Positions 20,871-31,214 are shown, numbered from the stretch's first letter. The stretch: DNA of 64,000 nt from Roseateles puraquae (GCF_002205845.1 NZ_NISI01000010.1:186001-250000), one strand, 5' to 3'. A program made the numbers and translations. The notes: generated by a model from the sequence alone, not told the origin.

Positions 20871-21602
20871 CAGTGGATTGAGAAACTGCGCGCGCTGGCG
20901 GCCGATGCCGATTTCCGCCAGGGTGCGCGCGACATGGCTTCGCCCTCGCTCGGGCTGGCCGCCTGGGGGCTGGTGGCTGGGGTGACGATGGTCAAGGGCG
21001 GCCTCAGCATCCCGCAGGCCATGGGGATGTCGCTGCTGGTCTTCGCGGGCAGCGCGCAGCTGTCGGCCGTGCCCCTGATCGCCGCCGGTGCGCCGCTGTG
21101 GGTGCTGCTGGCCACGGCCTTCTGCGTGAACCTGCGCTTCGTCATCTTCAGCGCGCAGTGGCGCCACTATTTCGGCCACCTGCCGCGGCTGCAGCGGCTC
21201 ATGACGACCTACTTCGCGGCTGACCTGAACTTCGCCTACTTCGTGAAGCGCTACCCGGATGCCGCCCCCTCGGCCGGCCAGCAGCGCTACTTCTGGGGCG
21301 GTGTGGCGGTCAACTGGCCGATGTGGCAGGTCTGCTCGTTCACCGGCATCCTGCTGGCCGAGCGCATTCCGCCGCACTGGGGCATCGGCTTCGCGGGCGT
21401 GCTGGCTCTGCTGGGCATCTCCTACTCGCTGCTGACCGAGCGTACGCTCTGGTGGGTGGCCGTCACGGCCGGCGCGGTGTCGGTGGCCACCTACTCGCTG
21501 CCGCTGAAGCTCAACATCCTGTGCGCCATCGTGGCTGCCGGCGCGGTGGGCTGGTGGCTGGATGCGCGAAAGGCACAACAGCAGCGAAAGGCCCGGGCAT
21601 GA
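20868..21602 (+). CDS. azlC: AzlC family branched-chain amino acid exporter, large subunit
   Basis: Large integral-membrane subunit of an AzlC/AzlD (YgaZ/YgaH-type) exporter. The 244-residue protein has a short cytoplasmic N-terminus, then SPSLGLAAWGLVAGVTMV and FAGSAQLSAVPLIAAG (the family FxGSxQ signature), and FCVNLRFVIFSAQWR. It is followed by azlD with an ATGA overlap, as usual for this pair. Substrate (branched-chain amino acids or others) is inferred from the family. Confidence 0.92.
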   Translation: MQWIEKLRALAADADFRQGARDMASPSLGLAAWGLVAGVTMVKGGLSIPQAMGMSLLVFAGSAQLSAVPLIAAGAPLWVLLATAFCVNLRFVIFSAQWRHYFGHLPRLQRLMTTYFAADLNFAYFVKRYPDAAPSAGQQRYFWGGVAVNWPMWQVCSFTGILLAERIPPHWGIGFAGVLALLGISYSLLTERTLWWVAVTAGAVSVATYSLPLKLNILCAIVAAGAVGWWLDARKAQQQRKARA

Positions 21603-21928
21603 GCGACGCGATGATCTGGATCGCCCTCGTTGGCCTGGGCCTGATCACGGTCGTGACCCGCGGCTTCTTCATGATCGGCGACCAGCCCCTGCCCATGCCC
21701 GACTGGCTGCGCGAGTTGCTCAAGGTCGCGCCGCTGGCTGCGCTGATGGCGGTCGTCGCGCCGGAGATCTTCATGACCCAGGGCCACGCCATCACCACCT
21801 GGCAGGACGCCCGCTGGCCGGCGGCGCTCGCGGCAACGGGCTACTACTTCTGGCGCCGCGGCATCCTCGGCACCATCCTGGTGGGCATGGCCGTGATGCT
21901 GCCCTTGAAGCTCGGCCTGGGCTGGTAG
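21599..21928 (+). CDS. azlD: AzlD family exporter small subunit
   Basis: Small membrane partner of AzlC, 109 residues with about four helices (MIWIALVGLGLITVVTRGFF, LLKVAPLAALMAVVAPEIF, AALAATGYYFW, GTILVGMAVMLPLKLGL). The VTRGFF and KVAPLAALMA segments are typical. The ATG at 21599 overlaps the azlC stop by 4 bases. Confidence 0.92.
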   Translation: MSDAMIWIALVGLGLITVVTRGFFMIGDQPLPMPDWLRELLKVAPLAALMAVVAPEIFMTQGHAITTWQDARWPAALAATGYYFWRRGILGTILVGMAVMLPLKLGLGW

Positions 21929-21996
21929 GCGCCGCACCGGGGTACGTGGCGTAACGGGGCGAGAATCGCGGCAGTTTCCTCAACTGACCCGCGACC

Positions 21997-23190
21997 ATGA
22001 ACGTCATCCGCTTCTCCGACCTGATCGCCGCCGGCAAGGTGTCCGGCCAACGCGTCTTCATCCGCGCCGACCTGAACGTGCCGCAGGATGACGACGGCAA
22101 GATCACCGAGGACACCCGCATCCGCGCCTCCCTGCCGGCCATCAAGATGGCCCTGGACGCAGGCGCCGCCGTCATGGTCACGTCGCACCTGGGCCGCCCG
22201 ACCGAGGGTGAGTTCAAGCCCGAGGATTCGCTGGCGCCGGTCGCCCAGCGTCTGTCGGAGCTGCTCGGCCGCCCGGTGCCGCTGCAGCGCGACTGGGTCG
22301 ATGCCGTGTCGGTCGCGCCCGGCCAGGTGGTGCTGCTGGAGAACTGCCGCCTCAACAAGGGCGAGAAGAAGTGCAACGACGAGTTGTCGAAGAAGCTTGC
22401 CGCGCTGTGCGACATCTTCGTGCACGACGCCTTCGGCACCGCCCACCGCGCCGAGGCCACGACCTACGGCATCGCCAAGTACGCCAAGGTGGCCTGCGCC
22501 GGCCCGCTGCTGGCTGCCGAGATCGACGCCATCACCAAGGCCCTGGCCAACCCGCGCCGCCCGCTGGTGGCCATCGTGGCCGGCTCCAAGGTGTCGACCA
22601 AGCTGACCATCCTGCAGAGCCTGGCCGGCAAGGTCGACGGCCTGATCGTCGGCGGCGGCATCGCCAACACCTTCATGCTGGCCTCGGGCCTGAAGATCGG
22701 CAAGTCGCTGGCCGAGCCGGACCTGATCGACCAGGCCAAGGCCGTCATCGAGGCCATGAAGGCCCGCGGCGCCGAAGTGCCCATCCCGGAAGACGTCGTC
22801 ACCGCCAAGACCTTTGCCGCAGGCGCCACGGCCTCGGTCAAGGCCGCGGCCGACGTGGATGACGACGACCTGATCCTGGACATCGGCCCCAAGACCGCCG
22901 CCAAGCTGGCCGAGAAGCTCAAGTCCGCCGGCACCATCGTCTGGAACGGCCCGGTCGGCGTGTTCGAGTTCCCGGCCTTCGCGCACGGCACCGAGGCCAT
23001 CGCCCGCGCCATTGCCGAAAGCGTCGCCTTCAGCATCGCCGGCGGTGGTGACACCCTGGCCGCGATCGCCAAGTACGGCATCGAGAAGGACGTGGGCTAC
23101 ATCTCCACCGGCGGCGGCGCCTTCCTGGAAGTGCTGGAAGGCAAGACCCTGCCGGCCTTCGAGATCCTGGCCAAGCGCGCCCAGGGCTGA
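21997..23190 (+). CDS. pgk: Phosphoglycerate kinase
   Basis: Converts 1,3-bisphosphoglycerate and ADP to 3-phosphoglycerate and ATP in glycolysis. It has 397 residues, the usual bacterial length. Motifs include [11 protein letters not shown] (22-32), [13 protein letters not shown], the hinge-adjacent [19 protein letters not shown] and the C-terminal GGGDTLAAI and [10 protein letters not shown]. The ATG at 21997 gives [15 protein letters not shown], as in other betaproteobacteria. Confidence 0.99.
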   Translation: MNVIRFSDLIAAGKVSGQRVFIRADLNVPQDDDGKITEDTRIRASLPAIKMALDAGAAVMVTSHLGRPTEGEFKPEDSLAPVAQRLSELLGRPVPLQRDWVDAVSVAPGQVVLLENCRLNKGEKKCNDELSKKLAALCDIFVHDAFGTAHRAEATTYGIAKYAKVACAGPLLAAEIDAITKALANPRRPLVAIVAGSKVSTKLTILQSLAGKVDGLIVGGGIANTFMLASGLKIGKSLAEPDLIDQAKAVIEAMKARGAEVPIPEDVVTAKTFAAGATASVKAAADVDDDDLILDIGPKTAAKLAEKLKSAGTIVWNGPVGVFEFPAFAHGTEAIARAIAESVAFSIAGGGDTLAAIAKYGIEKDVGYISTGGGAFLEVLEGKTLPAFEILAKRAQG

Positions 23191-23353
23191 CCGACGGCTG
23201 CCTCGGCCTCGTGCCGGGGCAAGCCTGGCTGGCCGCCTGACGAACGCGGCCTGCCGAATCGGCATGACCGCCTGTGCAAGCGGCATCGCCAGCGGCGTAA
23301 CCGCGCAGTAACCTCCGGGGCCGACCTCATGCCTCGCTGTGGAGACTGCTGCC

Positions 23354-25672
23354 ATGGAAAAGAACAACGCTCCCTTGTCGCCCGCGGAAGCCGCGCTGCG
23401 CGACGCCGCGCTCGACTATCACCGTGCCCCGACGCGCGGCAAGATTTCCGTCACGCCGACCAAGGCCTTGTCCAACCAGCGCGACCTGTCGCTGGCCTAC
23501 TCGCCGGGCGTGGCCTATCCCTGCCTGGACATCGAGCGTGACCCGTCACTGGCGGCCGAGTTCACCTCGCGCGGCAATCTCGTGGGCGTCATCACCAATG
23601 GCACCGCAGTGCTGGGGCTGGGCGACATCGGCCCGCTGGCCGCCAAGCCGGTGATGGAGGGCAAGGGCTGCCTCTTCAAGAAGTTTGCCGGCATCGACGT
23701 GTTCGACATCGAGCTGGCCGAGCGCGACCCCGATAAGCTCATCGACATCATCGCGGCCATGGAGCCGACGCTGGGCGGCATCAACCTCGAAGACATCAAG
23801 GCGCCGGAGTGCTTCTACATCGAGCGCGAGCTGTCCAAGCGGATGAACATCCCGGTCTTCCACGATGACCAGCACGGCACCGCCATCATCTCCTCGGCCG
23901 CGCTGCTCAACGGCCTGGAGCTGGTGGGCAAGGACATCGGCCAGGTGAAGGTGGCCGTGTCGGGCGCAGGTGCGGCCGCCATCGCCTGCCTGGACGTGAT
24001 GGTCGGCCTGGGCGTGAAGCGCGAGCACATCTTCGTGTGCGACTCGCGCGGCGTGATCCACAGCGAGCGCGAAGACGCCAAGGCCGGCAAGCTGGATGAA
24101 TCCAAGCAGCGCTACTGCCAGGTCACGCCAGCGCGCACGCTGGCCGACGTGGTCAGCGGTGCCGATGTGTTCCTCGGCTGCTCGGCGGCCGGCGTGCTGA
24201 CTGCCGACATGGTCAAGGCGATGGCCGCCCAGCCCATCATCCTGGCCCTGGCCAACCCCGAGCCCGAGATCCGCCCCGAGCTCGCCAAGGCTGCGCGGCC
24301 TGACTGCATCATCGCGACCGGCCGCAGCGACTACCCCAACCAGGTCAACAACGTCCTGTGCTTCCCCTACATCTTCCGGGGTGCGCTGGACTGCGGCGCC
24401 ACCAAGATCACCGAGGGCATGAAGCTGGCCTGCGTGCGCGAGATCGCCGCACTCGCCAAGGCCGAGACGAGTGACGAGGTGGCGGCGGCCTACGCCGGCC
24501 AGGAACTGGCCTTCGGGCCGGAGTACCTCATCCCCAAACCTTTCGATGCACGGCTCATCCTGCGCATCGCACCCGCCGTGGCCGCCGCGGCGGCAGCCGA
24601 TGGCGTGGCCACGCGGCCCGTGGTCGACCTGGAGGCCTATCGGCAGTCGCTGGAGCGCTTCGTCTACCAGACGGGCATGTTCATGCGCCCGGTGTTCACG
24701 GCCGCCCGCGCCGAGAAGGCCCGCGTCATCTACGCCGAGGGCGAGGACGAGCGGGTGCTGCGCGCGGTGCAGGTGGCGCTGGACGAAGGCCTGTGCCGCC
24801 CGACGCTGATCGGCCGCCCGGCCGTGCTGCAGTCACGCATCCAGCGCGCGGGCCTGCGCCTGAAGCTGGGCGAAGACGTGGCCGTCATCGACCCCGAAGA
24901 CGACCCGCGCTTCCGCCAGTACTGGGAGGCCTACCACGCGCGCATGAAGCGCAACGGCGTGACGCCCGAGATGGCCAAGTCGGCGGTGCGGCGCTCCAAC
25001 ACGGCCATCGGCGCCTTGGCCATCGAGCTGGGCGATGCCGACGCGATGATCTGCGGCATGGTCGGCCGCTTCGATCGCCACCTGGAGCAGGTGCGCGAGC
25101 TGGTGGGCCTGGCGCCCGGTGCGCGGCAGTTTGCCGCGATGAATGCGCTGATGCTGGAGCAGATGACGCTCTTCATCGCCGACACCTTCGTCAACGACGA
25201 CCCCAGTGCCGAGGAGCTGGCCGACATCGCCGCCATGGCCGCCGAAGAGGTGCACCGCTTCGGCCTGCCGCCCAAGCTCGCCTTCGTCAGCCATTCGATG
25301 TTCGGCTCCAGCACGCGCCCCTCGGCAATCAAGATGCGCCGCGCTCATGAGCTGTTCGCTGCGGCCCACCCCGAGGTGGAATGCGATGGCGAGATGCATG
25401 GCGACGCGGCGCTGTCCGAAAGCGTGCGCCACGCCTTCCTGCCTGACAGCAAGCTCACCGGTGCGGCCAACCTGCTGGTGCTGCCCACGCTGGACGCCGC
25501 CAACATCCTGTTCAACGTACTGAAGATCAGCGCCAGTCATGGCGTGACGGTCGGCCCCATCCTGCTGGGCGCAGCCAAGCCCGTGCACATCCTGACGCCG
25601 TCGGCGACGGTGCGCCGCATCGTCAACATGACGGCTCTGGCGGTGGCTGATGTGCGCGAGGCGCGCCGGTAG
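23354..25672 (+). CDS. maeB: NADP-dependent malic enzyme (MaeB type, with phosphotransacetylase-like domain)
   Basis: Oxidatively decarboxylates malate to pyruvate, making NADPH. The protein has 772 residues. Residues 1-430 are the malic enzyme domains ([39 protein letters not shown] and the nucleotide motif [14 protein letters not shown]). About 440-772 is a phosphotransacetylase-like domain that lacks a known catalytic role and gives acetyl-CoA regulation in E. coli MaeB. The start ATG at 23354 is preferred over an upstream GTG at 23339. It lies between pgk and an M20 peptidase. Confidence 0.97.
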   Translation: MEKNNAPLSPAEAALRDAALDYHRAPTRGKISVTPTKALSNQRDLSLAYSPGVAYPCLDIERDPSLAAEFTSRGNLVGVITNGTAVLGLGDIGPLAAKPVMEGKGCLFKKFAGIDVFDIELAERDPDKLIDIIAAMEPTLGGINLEDIKAPECFYIERELSKRMNIPVFHDDQHGTAIISSAALLNGLELVGKDIGQVKVAVSGAGAAAIACLDVMVGLGVKREHIFVCDSRGVIHSEREDAKAGKLDESKQRYCQVTPARTLADVVSGADVFLGCSAAGVLTADMVKAMAAQPIILALANPEPEIRPELAKAARPDCIIATGRSDYPNQVNNVLCFPYIFRGALDCGATKITEGMKLACVREIAALAKAETSDEVAAAYAGQELAFGPEYLIPKPFDARLILRIAPAVAAAAAADGVATRPVVDLEAYRQSLERFVYQTGMFMRPVFTAARAEKARVIYAEGEDERVLRAVQVALDEGLCRPTLIGRPAVLQSRIQRAGLRLKLGEDVAVIDPEDDPRFRQYWEAYHARMKRNGVTPEMAKSAVRRSNTAIGALAIELGDADAMICGMVGRFDRHLEQVRELVGLAPGARQFAAMNALMLEQMTLFIADTFVNDDPSAEELADIAAMAAEEVHRFGLPPKLAFVSHSMFGSSTRPSAIKMRRAHELFAAAHPEVECDGEMHGDAALSESVRHAFLPDSKLTGAANLLVLPTLDAANILFNVLKISASHGVTVGPILLGAAKPVHILTPSATVRRIVNMTALAVADVREARR

Positions 25673-25761
25673 TTTCCCGGCTGGCAGCGCGGGCTTGCCT
25701 GCGCAAGCATGCGACTCGCGCTCGCGCGCGATGTCACCGCCGCGGGCAGCAGGGAGGAACC

Positions 25762-27162
25762 ATGAGAACACTTGCCGCCGCGGTGCTGGCCGCGCTGCTG
25801 ACCGCCCCTGGGCTGCCCGCCCGAGCCCAGGCCGACGATGCGCTGCTCCGGGCCATTTACCAGGAGCTGGTGGAGATCAACACCACGCCTTCGTCGGGCG
25901 ACTGCACCGTGGCCGTCAAGGCCATGGCGGCGCGGCTCAAGGCCGGTGGGTTCCAGGACGACGAGATCCGCATCGTCGTGCCCCCGGGTGCCGACAAGCA
26001 TGGCAACCTCGTGGCCCGGCTGCGGGGCAGCGGCGCGCAGCGGCCTTTGCTGCAGTTGGCGCATGTGGACGTGGTCGAGGCCCGGCGCGAGGACTGGACC
26101 CGCGATCCCTTCAAGCTGGTCGAGGAAGACGGCTACTTCTACGCCCGCGGCAGCTCTGACGACAAGTCCATGGCGGCCATCTATGTGGCCAACATGATCC
26201 GCTTCCGCAAGGAGGGCCTGAAGCCCGCGCGCGACCTCGTGCTCGCCCTCACCTGTGGTGAGGAGACCGTCCCAGGCCCGTACAACGGGGTGGAGTACCT
26301 GCTCAGGCACCACCGGGGCTTGATCGACGCGGAGCTGGCCCTCAACGAAGGCGGCGGCGGCGCGCTGACGGCCGAGGGCCAGCCGCTGTTCCACCGCATC
26401 CAGGCCGGCGAGAAGGTGTTCCAGAGTTTCCAGCTCGAGGTGACCAACAAGGGCGGTCACAGTTCGGTGCCCGTCCCCGACAACGCCATCTATCGCCTCG
26501 CCGATGGCCTGTCGCGCCTGGCACGCTTCAGCTTCCCGCTCAAGCTCTCGCCGGTCACGCGGGCCTATTTTGAGTACCTGGCGCAGACCGAGAAGCCCGC
26601 CGTGGCGCAAGACATCCGCGCCATCCTGCGCGACCCGCCGGACCCCGACGCCCAGAACCGGCTCTGGCAGGTCAGCGCGACTTACAACGCCAGCGCGCGC
26701 ACCACCTGTGTTGCCACTCAACTAGACGCGGGGCATGCCGTCAACGCCCTGCCGCAGCGCGCCAAGGCCTTCGTGAACTGCCGCATCCTGCCTGGCCAGC
26801 GCGTGGAGGACGTGCAGGCCACGCTGGAGCGCGTTTTAGCCGACGCGCAGATCAAGGTCACGCGCATGGGTGGGGCCGTCGAGGCACCGATGCCGCCCAT
26901 GAAAGAGTCGCTGCTCGAGGCCATCAAGGCCGTCAACGAAGAAGTCTGGCCGGGCGTGCCGGTGATCCTCGGGTTGACGCCGGGTGCGTCTGACGGACGA
27001 TTCCTGAATCAGAGCGGGATCTGGACCTATGGCGTCACAGGGCTCTTCCATCCGCCGGGCGGGTCCAATGCCCACGGGCTCAATGAGCGGCTGCGGGTGC
27101 GCTCCCTGTTCGAGGGCGCCGAGTTCCAGTACCGGCTGGTCAGGCGCCTGGCGCAGCCGTGA
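25762..27162 (+). CDS. Exported M20 family metallopeptidase
   Basis: Zinc-dependent exopeptidase of the ArgE/DapE/carboxypeptidase G2 type, predicted periplasmic. The 466-residue product has a signal peptide (cut after LPARAQA), and the metal ligands can be seen: His in LAHVDVV, bridging Asp in GSSDDKS, Glu-Glu in CGEETV, acidic residue in ALNEGGGG and His in FHPPGGSNAHGLNE. The dimerisation domain includes GGHSSVP. A strong GGAGG lies 6 bases upstream of the ATG. Substrate unknown. Its 3' end overlaps the convergent EamA gene by 23 bp. Confidence 0.92.
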   Translation: MRTLAAAVLAALLTAPGLPARAQADDALLRAIYQELVEINTTPSSGDCTVAVKAMAARLKAGGFQDDEIRIVVPPGADKHGNLVARLRGSGAQRPLLQLAHVDVVEARREDWTRDPFKLVEEDGYFYARGSSDDKSMAAIYVANMIRFRKEGLKPARDLVLALTCGEETVPGPYNGVEYLLRHHRGLIDAELALNEGGGGALTAEGQPLFHRIQAGEKVFQSFQLEVTNKGGHSSVPVPDNAIYRLADGLSRLARFSFPLKLSPVTRAYFEYLAQTEKPAVAQDIRAILRDPPDPDAQNRLWQVSATYNASARTTCVATQLDAGHAVNALPQRAKAFVNCRILPGQRVEDVQATLERVLADAQIKVTRMGGAVEAPMPPMKESLLEAIKAVNEEVWPGVPVILGLTPGASDGRFLNQSGIWTYGVTGLFHPPGGSNAHGLNERLRVRSLFEGAEFQYRLVRRLAQP

Positions 27163-28078
27163 CGGCAGGCTGCGGCTGCGGCCGTGACGGGCTGAACTGG
27201 GCCAGGGCCACACCGCCCAGGATCACCCCCGCACCCAGCAGCTTGTGGGCGCTGAACTGCTCGCCGCCCCAGGCCCAGGCGGCCAGGCCTGCGATCAGCG
27301 GCATCAGGTAGATGAGCGGTGCGGTGCGTGCCACGCCGCGCCGCTCGTTGGCCCAGCCCCAGGCCAGCCAGCCCAGGAAACCGCCGCCGGCCGTCTGCCA
27401 CAGCGTGCCGGTCCAGACCCAGCCGGGCAGGGCGGCCCAGTCCAGTGCAGCCAGCGACGGGGCGCTCCACAGCAGCATCGGCAGCGTGCAGACCAAGCTG
27501 CCGTAGCCCAGCACCGTCACGCCGCCGTGGTGCTGGATCAGCGGCTTGCTGGCCACCGTGTAATAGCTGAATAGGGCGGCGGCGAGCAGCAGCGTCAGGT
27601 CGCCCAGCGAGGCCTGCCAGTCGGCAGAGAGCAGCTTGTCCGACGTGAACAGCAGCGCGCCGGCTGCCGCCGTGGCCACACCGGCGACCTGGCCGCGCGA
27701 CAGCCGCTCGATGCCGCTCAGGCGCAGGATCAGCAGCGTGAACACCGGCCCGCAGGCCAGCAGCACGCTGGCGCTGAAGGCCGTCGAGCCCTGCATGCCC
27801 AGCGCCGACAGCAGCAGGTGCAGGCCCTGGCCGACCAGGGTCAGCCGCACGAGCGGCCAGATCTCCTGCCGGTCCAGCCGCGGCCAGTGCGTGCCGAAGC
27901 GCCAGCACAGCAGGGCCACGGCGCAGAAGGGCACGAGCAGGTAGCGCAGGCCGAGAAAGCCGATCGGGCCGACCTGGCCGAACAGTGCCTTCTGCAGCGG
28001 GAAGTTGACACCCCAGACGATGACGACGGCCAGGGCCGCGAGCAGGGGCAGATGAGAAGCGGGGGCGCGGTCCGGCAT
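27140..28078 (-). CDS. EamA/DMT family permease
   Basis: Inner-membrane transporter of the drug/metabolite superfamily with about ten helices in two EamA repeats, 312 residues from the ATG at 28078. The first helix is LPLLAALAVVIVWGVNFPLQKALF; WGVNF is a typical EamA N-terminal motif. The second repeat begins near LTLLLAAALFSYYTVASKPL. Exported substrate cannot be predicted. Upstream in-frame codons up to 28234 encode a polar extension and are unlikely. It is divergent from the GNAT gene. Confidence 0.9.
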   Translation of the reverse strand: MPDRAPASHLPLLAALAVVIVWGVNFPLQKALFGQVGPIGFLGLRYLLVPFCAVALLCWRFGTHWPRLDRQEIWPLVRLTLVGQGLHLLLSALGMQGSTAFSASVLLACGPVFTLLILRLSGIERLSRGQVAGVATAAAGALLFTSDKLLSADWQASLGDLTLLLAAALFSYYTVASKPLIQHHGGVTVLGYGSLVCTLPMLLWSAPSLAALDWAALPGWVWTGTLWQTAGGGFLGWLAWGWANERRGVARTAPLIYLMPLIAGLAAWAWGGEQFSAHKLLGAGVILGGVALAQFSPSRPQPQPAVTAAPGA

Positions 28079-28176
28079 GCAGGGCGGGGGAGGGTTGAGG
28101 TCAGAATTGTCCTGCCCTGCCGGCGACCTGCCGGAAGGCATCGTCGATTCGCATCCCACCCTCCGCCTGAAACCCG

Positions 28177-28659
28177 ATGAATCTAGAGCTGCCCAGCCGA
28201 CTCGCGCCCCTGGACCCTGGCCACGCCGACGCACGCGCCTTGATGGCCCTGTCCGAGGCCTATATGGGCACGCTCTACCCGAGCGAGAGCAATCATTTCG
28301 AGCCGCCGGAAGGCCTGCGCGCGCCGCAGGGCGAGTTCTGGGGCTTCTGGGTGGGCGACACCCTCGTGGGCTGTGGCGGCGTGAAGTTCCATGCCCCGCC
28401 GGATGGGCCCGCCTACGGTGAAATCAAGCGCCTGTTCGTGCTGGACAGCGCGCGTGGGCGTGGCGCGGCCAAGCAGCTGATGGCGCGCCTCGAAGACGCC
28501 CTGCGCGCCCGCGGCACGGGGCTTGCGCGGCTGGAAACCGGCATCCACCAGCCCGAGGCCATTGGCCTGTACCGGCGCCTGGGGTATGCGGAGCGCGGCC
28601 CGTTCGGCGCCTACGCGCCCGACCCCTTGAGCCTCTTCATGGAGAAGTCGCTGGGCTGA
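28177..28659 (+). CDS. GNAT family N-acetyltransferase
   Basis: Acetyl-CoA-dependent acetyltransferase of 160 residues. The acetyl-CoA loop is SARGRGAAKQLM (the family R/QxxGxG/A motif), preceded by the strand EIKRLFVL. The C-terminal ETGIHQPEAIGLYRRLGYAERGPFGAY is typical of GNATs acting on small amines or amino acids, but the acceptor is unknown. No clear ribosome site is seen at the ATG at 28177. Confidence 0.92.
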   Translation: MNLELPSRLAPLDPGHADARALMALSEAYMGTLYPSESNHFEPPEGLRAPQGEFWGFWVGDTLVGCGGVKFHAPPDGPAYGEIKRLFVLDSARGRGAAKQLMARLEDALRARGTGLARLETGIHQPEAIGLYRRLGYAERGPFGAYAPDPLSLFMEKSLG

Positions 28660-28692
28660 AACGCGGAGAAACTCCAGCGCGCCTCGGCGGCT

Positions 28693-28698
28693 CATAAT
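28693..28698 (+). promoter_or_regulatory. Possible -10 element of pyk
   Basis: CATAAT at 28693-28698 lies 28 bases before the pyk ATG in the gap after the GNAT gene. No convincing -35 hexamer is found 16-18 bp upstream, so this is a tentative sigma-70 promoter. Confidence 0.35.
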
Positions 28699-28726
28699 TC
28701 CTCGCCCCTACAAGTTGAGACAAGTC

Positions 28727-30157
28727 ATGACCCGCGCCACCAAGATCGTCGCCACCCTCGGCCCCGCTTCCAACACGCCGGAGGTGCTGGAACAGATGAT
28801 CCGCGCCGGGGTCGACGTGGTGCGACTGAACTTCTCCCACGGCAAGGCGCAGGACCACATCGACCGCGCGACCATGGTGCGCGAGGCCGCAGCCCGTGTC
28901 GGCAAGTCGGTGGCCATCATGGCCGACCTGCAGGGCCCCAAGATCCGCGTCGGCAAGTTCGAAGGCGGCAAGATCGAGCTGGTGCCCGGTGCCAGGTTCG
29001 TGCTGGATGCCGATCGCACCGAGCTTGGCAACCAGGACATCGCCAGCCTCGACTACAAGGAACTGCCGCGCGACGTGAAGCCCGGCGACACCCTGCTGCT
29101 CAACGACGGCCTGCTGGTGCTCACCGTCGAAGCCGTGCGCGGCGCGCAGGTGCACACCATCGTGAAGCTCGGCGGCGAGCTGTCCAACAACAAGGGCATC
29201 AACAAGCAGGGCGGCGGCCTGACCGCGCCAGCCCTGACGGGCAAGGACATGGAAGACATCAAGACCGCGATGTCCTTCCAGTGCGAGTACCTGGCGGTGA
29301 GCTTCCCCAAGAACGCGACCGACATGGAAATGGCCCGCCAGCTCGCCAATGTGGCCGGCGAGCCCTATCGCCACAAGCCGGCCATGATCGCCAAGATCGA
29401 GCGCTACGAGGCCATCCCGCACCTGGAGGCCATCCTGAAGGCGTCCGACGGCATCATGGTCGCCCGCGGCGACCTGGCCGTGGAAGTGGGCAATGCCGCC
29501 GTGCCGGCGCTGCAAAAGCGCATGATCAAGATGGCCCGCGAGCTGGACAAGGTGTCCATCACGGCCACGCAGATGATGGAGTCGATGATCGTCAACCCGG
29601 TGCCCACGCGCGCCGAGGTCAGCGACGTGGCCAACGCGGTGCTGGACGGCACCGACGCGGTCATGCTGTCGGCCGAGACGGCCGCGGGCAAGTTCCCGAT
29701 CGAGACCGTCGAGCAGATGGCCAACATCGCGCTGGAGGCCGAGCGGGCGGAGTTCGTCACGCTGGACACCGACTTCGCCGGCCGCCAGTTCGGCCGCATC
29801 GACCAGTCCATCGCGATGGGCGCGCTGTTCACGGCCCACCACCTGGGTTGCAAGGCCATCCTGGCGCTGACCGAGTCGGGCTCCACCGCGCTGTGGATGA
29901 GCCGCCACCGCATCAACGTGCCGATCTTCGGCCTGACGACGCAGTCGGTCAGCCAGCGCAAGATGGCGCTGTACCGCAATGTCACGCCGCTGCTGATGGC
30001 CAAGTTCGACGATCGCGACGCCGCCCTGGCCGCGGCCGAGAAGATCCTGGTCGAGCGCGGCGTGCTGATGCCGGGCGACACTTATGCCATCACCTGCGGC
30101 GAGCCGATGGGCTACCCGGGCGGCACCAACATGCTCAAGGTCTGCCGCGTCGCCTGA
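28727..30157 (+). CDS. pyk: Pyruvate kinase
   Basis: Final step of glycolysis: phosphoenolpyruvate and ADP to pyruvate and ATP. The 476-residue product has TKIVATLGPASN (4-15), KIRVGKFEGG, the catalytic region MIAKIERYEAI and MVARGDLAVEVG, ATQMMESMIVNPVPTRAEVSD and the C-terminal allosteric domain. The ATG at 28727 is chosen; a TTG at 28715 would add four residues. It stands alone, with pgk about 5 kb away. Confidence 0.98.
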   Translation: MTRATKIVATLGPASNTPEVLEQMIRAGVDVVRLNFSHGKAQDHIDRATMVREAAARVGKSVAIMADLQGPKIRVGKFEGGKIELVPGARFVLDADRTELGNQDIASLDYKELPRDVKPGDTLLLNDGLLVLTVEAVRGAQVHTIVKLGGELSNNKGINKQGGGLTAPALTGKDMEDIKTAMSFQCEYLAVSFPKNATDMEMARQLANVAGEPYRHKPAMIAKIERYEAIPHLEAILKASDGIMVARGDLAVEVGNAAVPALQKRMIKMARELDKVSITATQMMESMIVNPVPTRAEVSDVANAVLDGTDAVMLSAETAAGKFPIETVEQMANIALEAERAEFVTLDTDFAGRQFGRIDQSIAMGALFTAHHLGCKAILALTESGSTALWMSRHRINVPIFGLTTQSVSQRKMALYRNVTPLLMAKFDDRDAALAAAEKILVERGVLMPGDTYAITCGEPMGYPGGTNMLKVCRVA

Positions 30158-30193
30158 CGCGGGTTGACCGCCGCCGCGGCGGCCGGCTCCCAG

Positions 30194-30225
30194 GCTTGTC
30201 AGGCGTCTGACAGACGCGGGCAAGC
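30194..30225 (+). terminator. Hairpin after pyk, possible terminator
   Basis: GCTTG (30194-30198) and GCGTCT (30203-30208) pair with AGACGC (30212-30217) and CAAGC (30221-30225), an interrupted 11-bp stem 36 bases after the pyk stop. There is no T-tract downstream, so it may be an RNA end or processing signal rather than a strong intrinsic terminator. Confidence 0.4.
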
Positions 30226-30257
30226 AGCCTGTCATTCGGGTTTCCCAGAATGCCAGC

Positions 30258-31214
30258 ATGCCTGCGATCGATCGCCTTCCCGAAGCCAGCCTGGATGTGG
30301 TGCTGCCCGCGTTCAACGAGGCGGCCAACCTGCCGGGTCTGTTCGCGCAGCTGCGACAGGCCCTCGCGCCACTGACGCCCCACTGGCGCGTGCTGCTGGT
30401 CGACGACGGCAGCACCGATGACACCGGCGCCGTGGCTCTGGCGGCGCGTGACGCCGGCCTGCCGCTGCGCTATGTGCGCCTGTCGCGCAACTTCGGCAAG
30501 GAAGCCGCGCTGACCGCGGGCCTGGCACTCGCCGATGCCGACCGCGTGCTGCTGATGGATGCGGATGGCCAGCATGCGCCCGAGCTGGTCACGCAGATGC
30601 ATGAGGCCTGGCTGCGCGGTGCCGACATGGCCTGCGCCGTGCGCGCCAACCGCGACGAGGAGGGGCCGCTCAAGCGCTGGGGCACACGGCTGTTCTACCG
30701 CCTCGTCAACGCCTCCACGCGCCTGACCATCCCGCCGGATGCGGGCGACTTCCGGCTGCTGGACCGTCGTGTGGTGCAGGCGCTCAATGCCCTGCCGGAG
30801 CGCAATCGCTTCATGAAGGGCCTGTACGCCTGGGTGGGCTACCGCACCGAGTTCCTTCCTTACACGCCGCGGCCGCGGGCGCATGGCCGCAGCCATTTCT
30901 CGCTGCCGCGGCTGCTGAACCTCGCCTTCAACGGCGTGACCGCCTTCACCAACCTGCCGCTGCGCATGAGCAGCCTGCTGGGCGCCGTCGTGGCCTGCTG
31001 TGCCCTGGCCTATGGCGTGTTCCTGGTCGTGGAGCACCTGCTGTACGGGCACCCCATTCCCGGCTGGCCGACGGTGGTGGTTGGGATGATGTTCTTCAGC
31101 GGCGTGCAGTTGTTGTCCATCGGCCTGCTGGGCGAGTACGTGGGTCGCATCTTTGACGAGGTGAAGCAGCGGCCGCTTTATCTGGTGGCCCAGGACACCG
31201 GGCCGGCTTCGTGA
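30258..31214 (+). CDS. GT2 polyprenyl-phosphate glycosyltransferase (ArnC/GtrB/LgmA-like)
   Basis: Transfers a sugar from a nucleotide donor to undecaprenyl phosphate on the inner face of the membrane. The 318-residue protein has the GT2 fold with VVLPAFNEAANL (14-25), VDDGSTDDTG and DADGQHAPEL, plus the family motif RNFGKEAALTAGL. Two C-terminal helices (SSLLGAVVACCALAYGVFLVV and VVVGMMFFSGVQLLSIGLLGEY) and the end GEYVGRIFDEVKQRP are standard. Its stop overlaps the start of a YdjC-type deacetylase (GTGA), implying joint function in making a deacetylated lipid-linked sugar. A CAGAAT -10-like box ends 6 bases before the ATG. Confidence 0.92.
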   Translation: MPAIDRLPEASLDVVLPAFNEAANLPGLFAQLRQALAPLTPHWRVLLVDDGSTDDTGAVALAARDAGLPLRYVRLSRNFGKEAALTAGLALADADRVLLMDADGQHAPELVTQMHEAWLRGADMACAVRANRDEEGPLKRWGTRLFYRLVNASTRLTIPPDAGDFRLLDRRVVQALNALPERNRFMKGLYAWVGYRTEFLPYTPRPRAHGRSHFSLPRLLNLAFNGVTAFTNLPLRMSSLLGAVVACCALAYGVFLVVEHLLYGHPIPGWPTVVVGMMFFSGVQLLSIGLLGEYVGRIFDEVKQRPLYLVAQDTGPAS

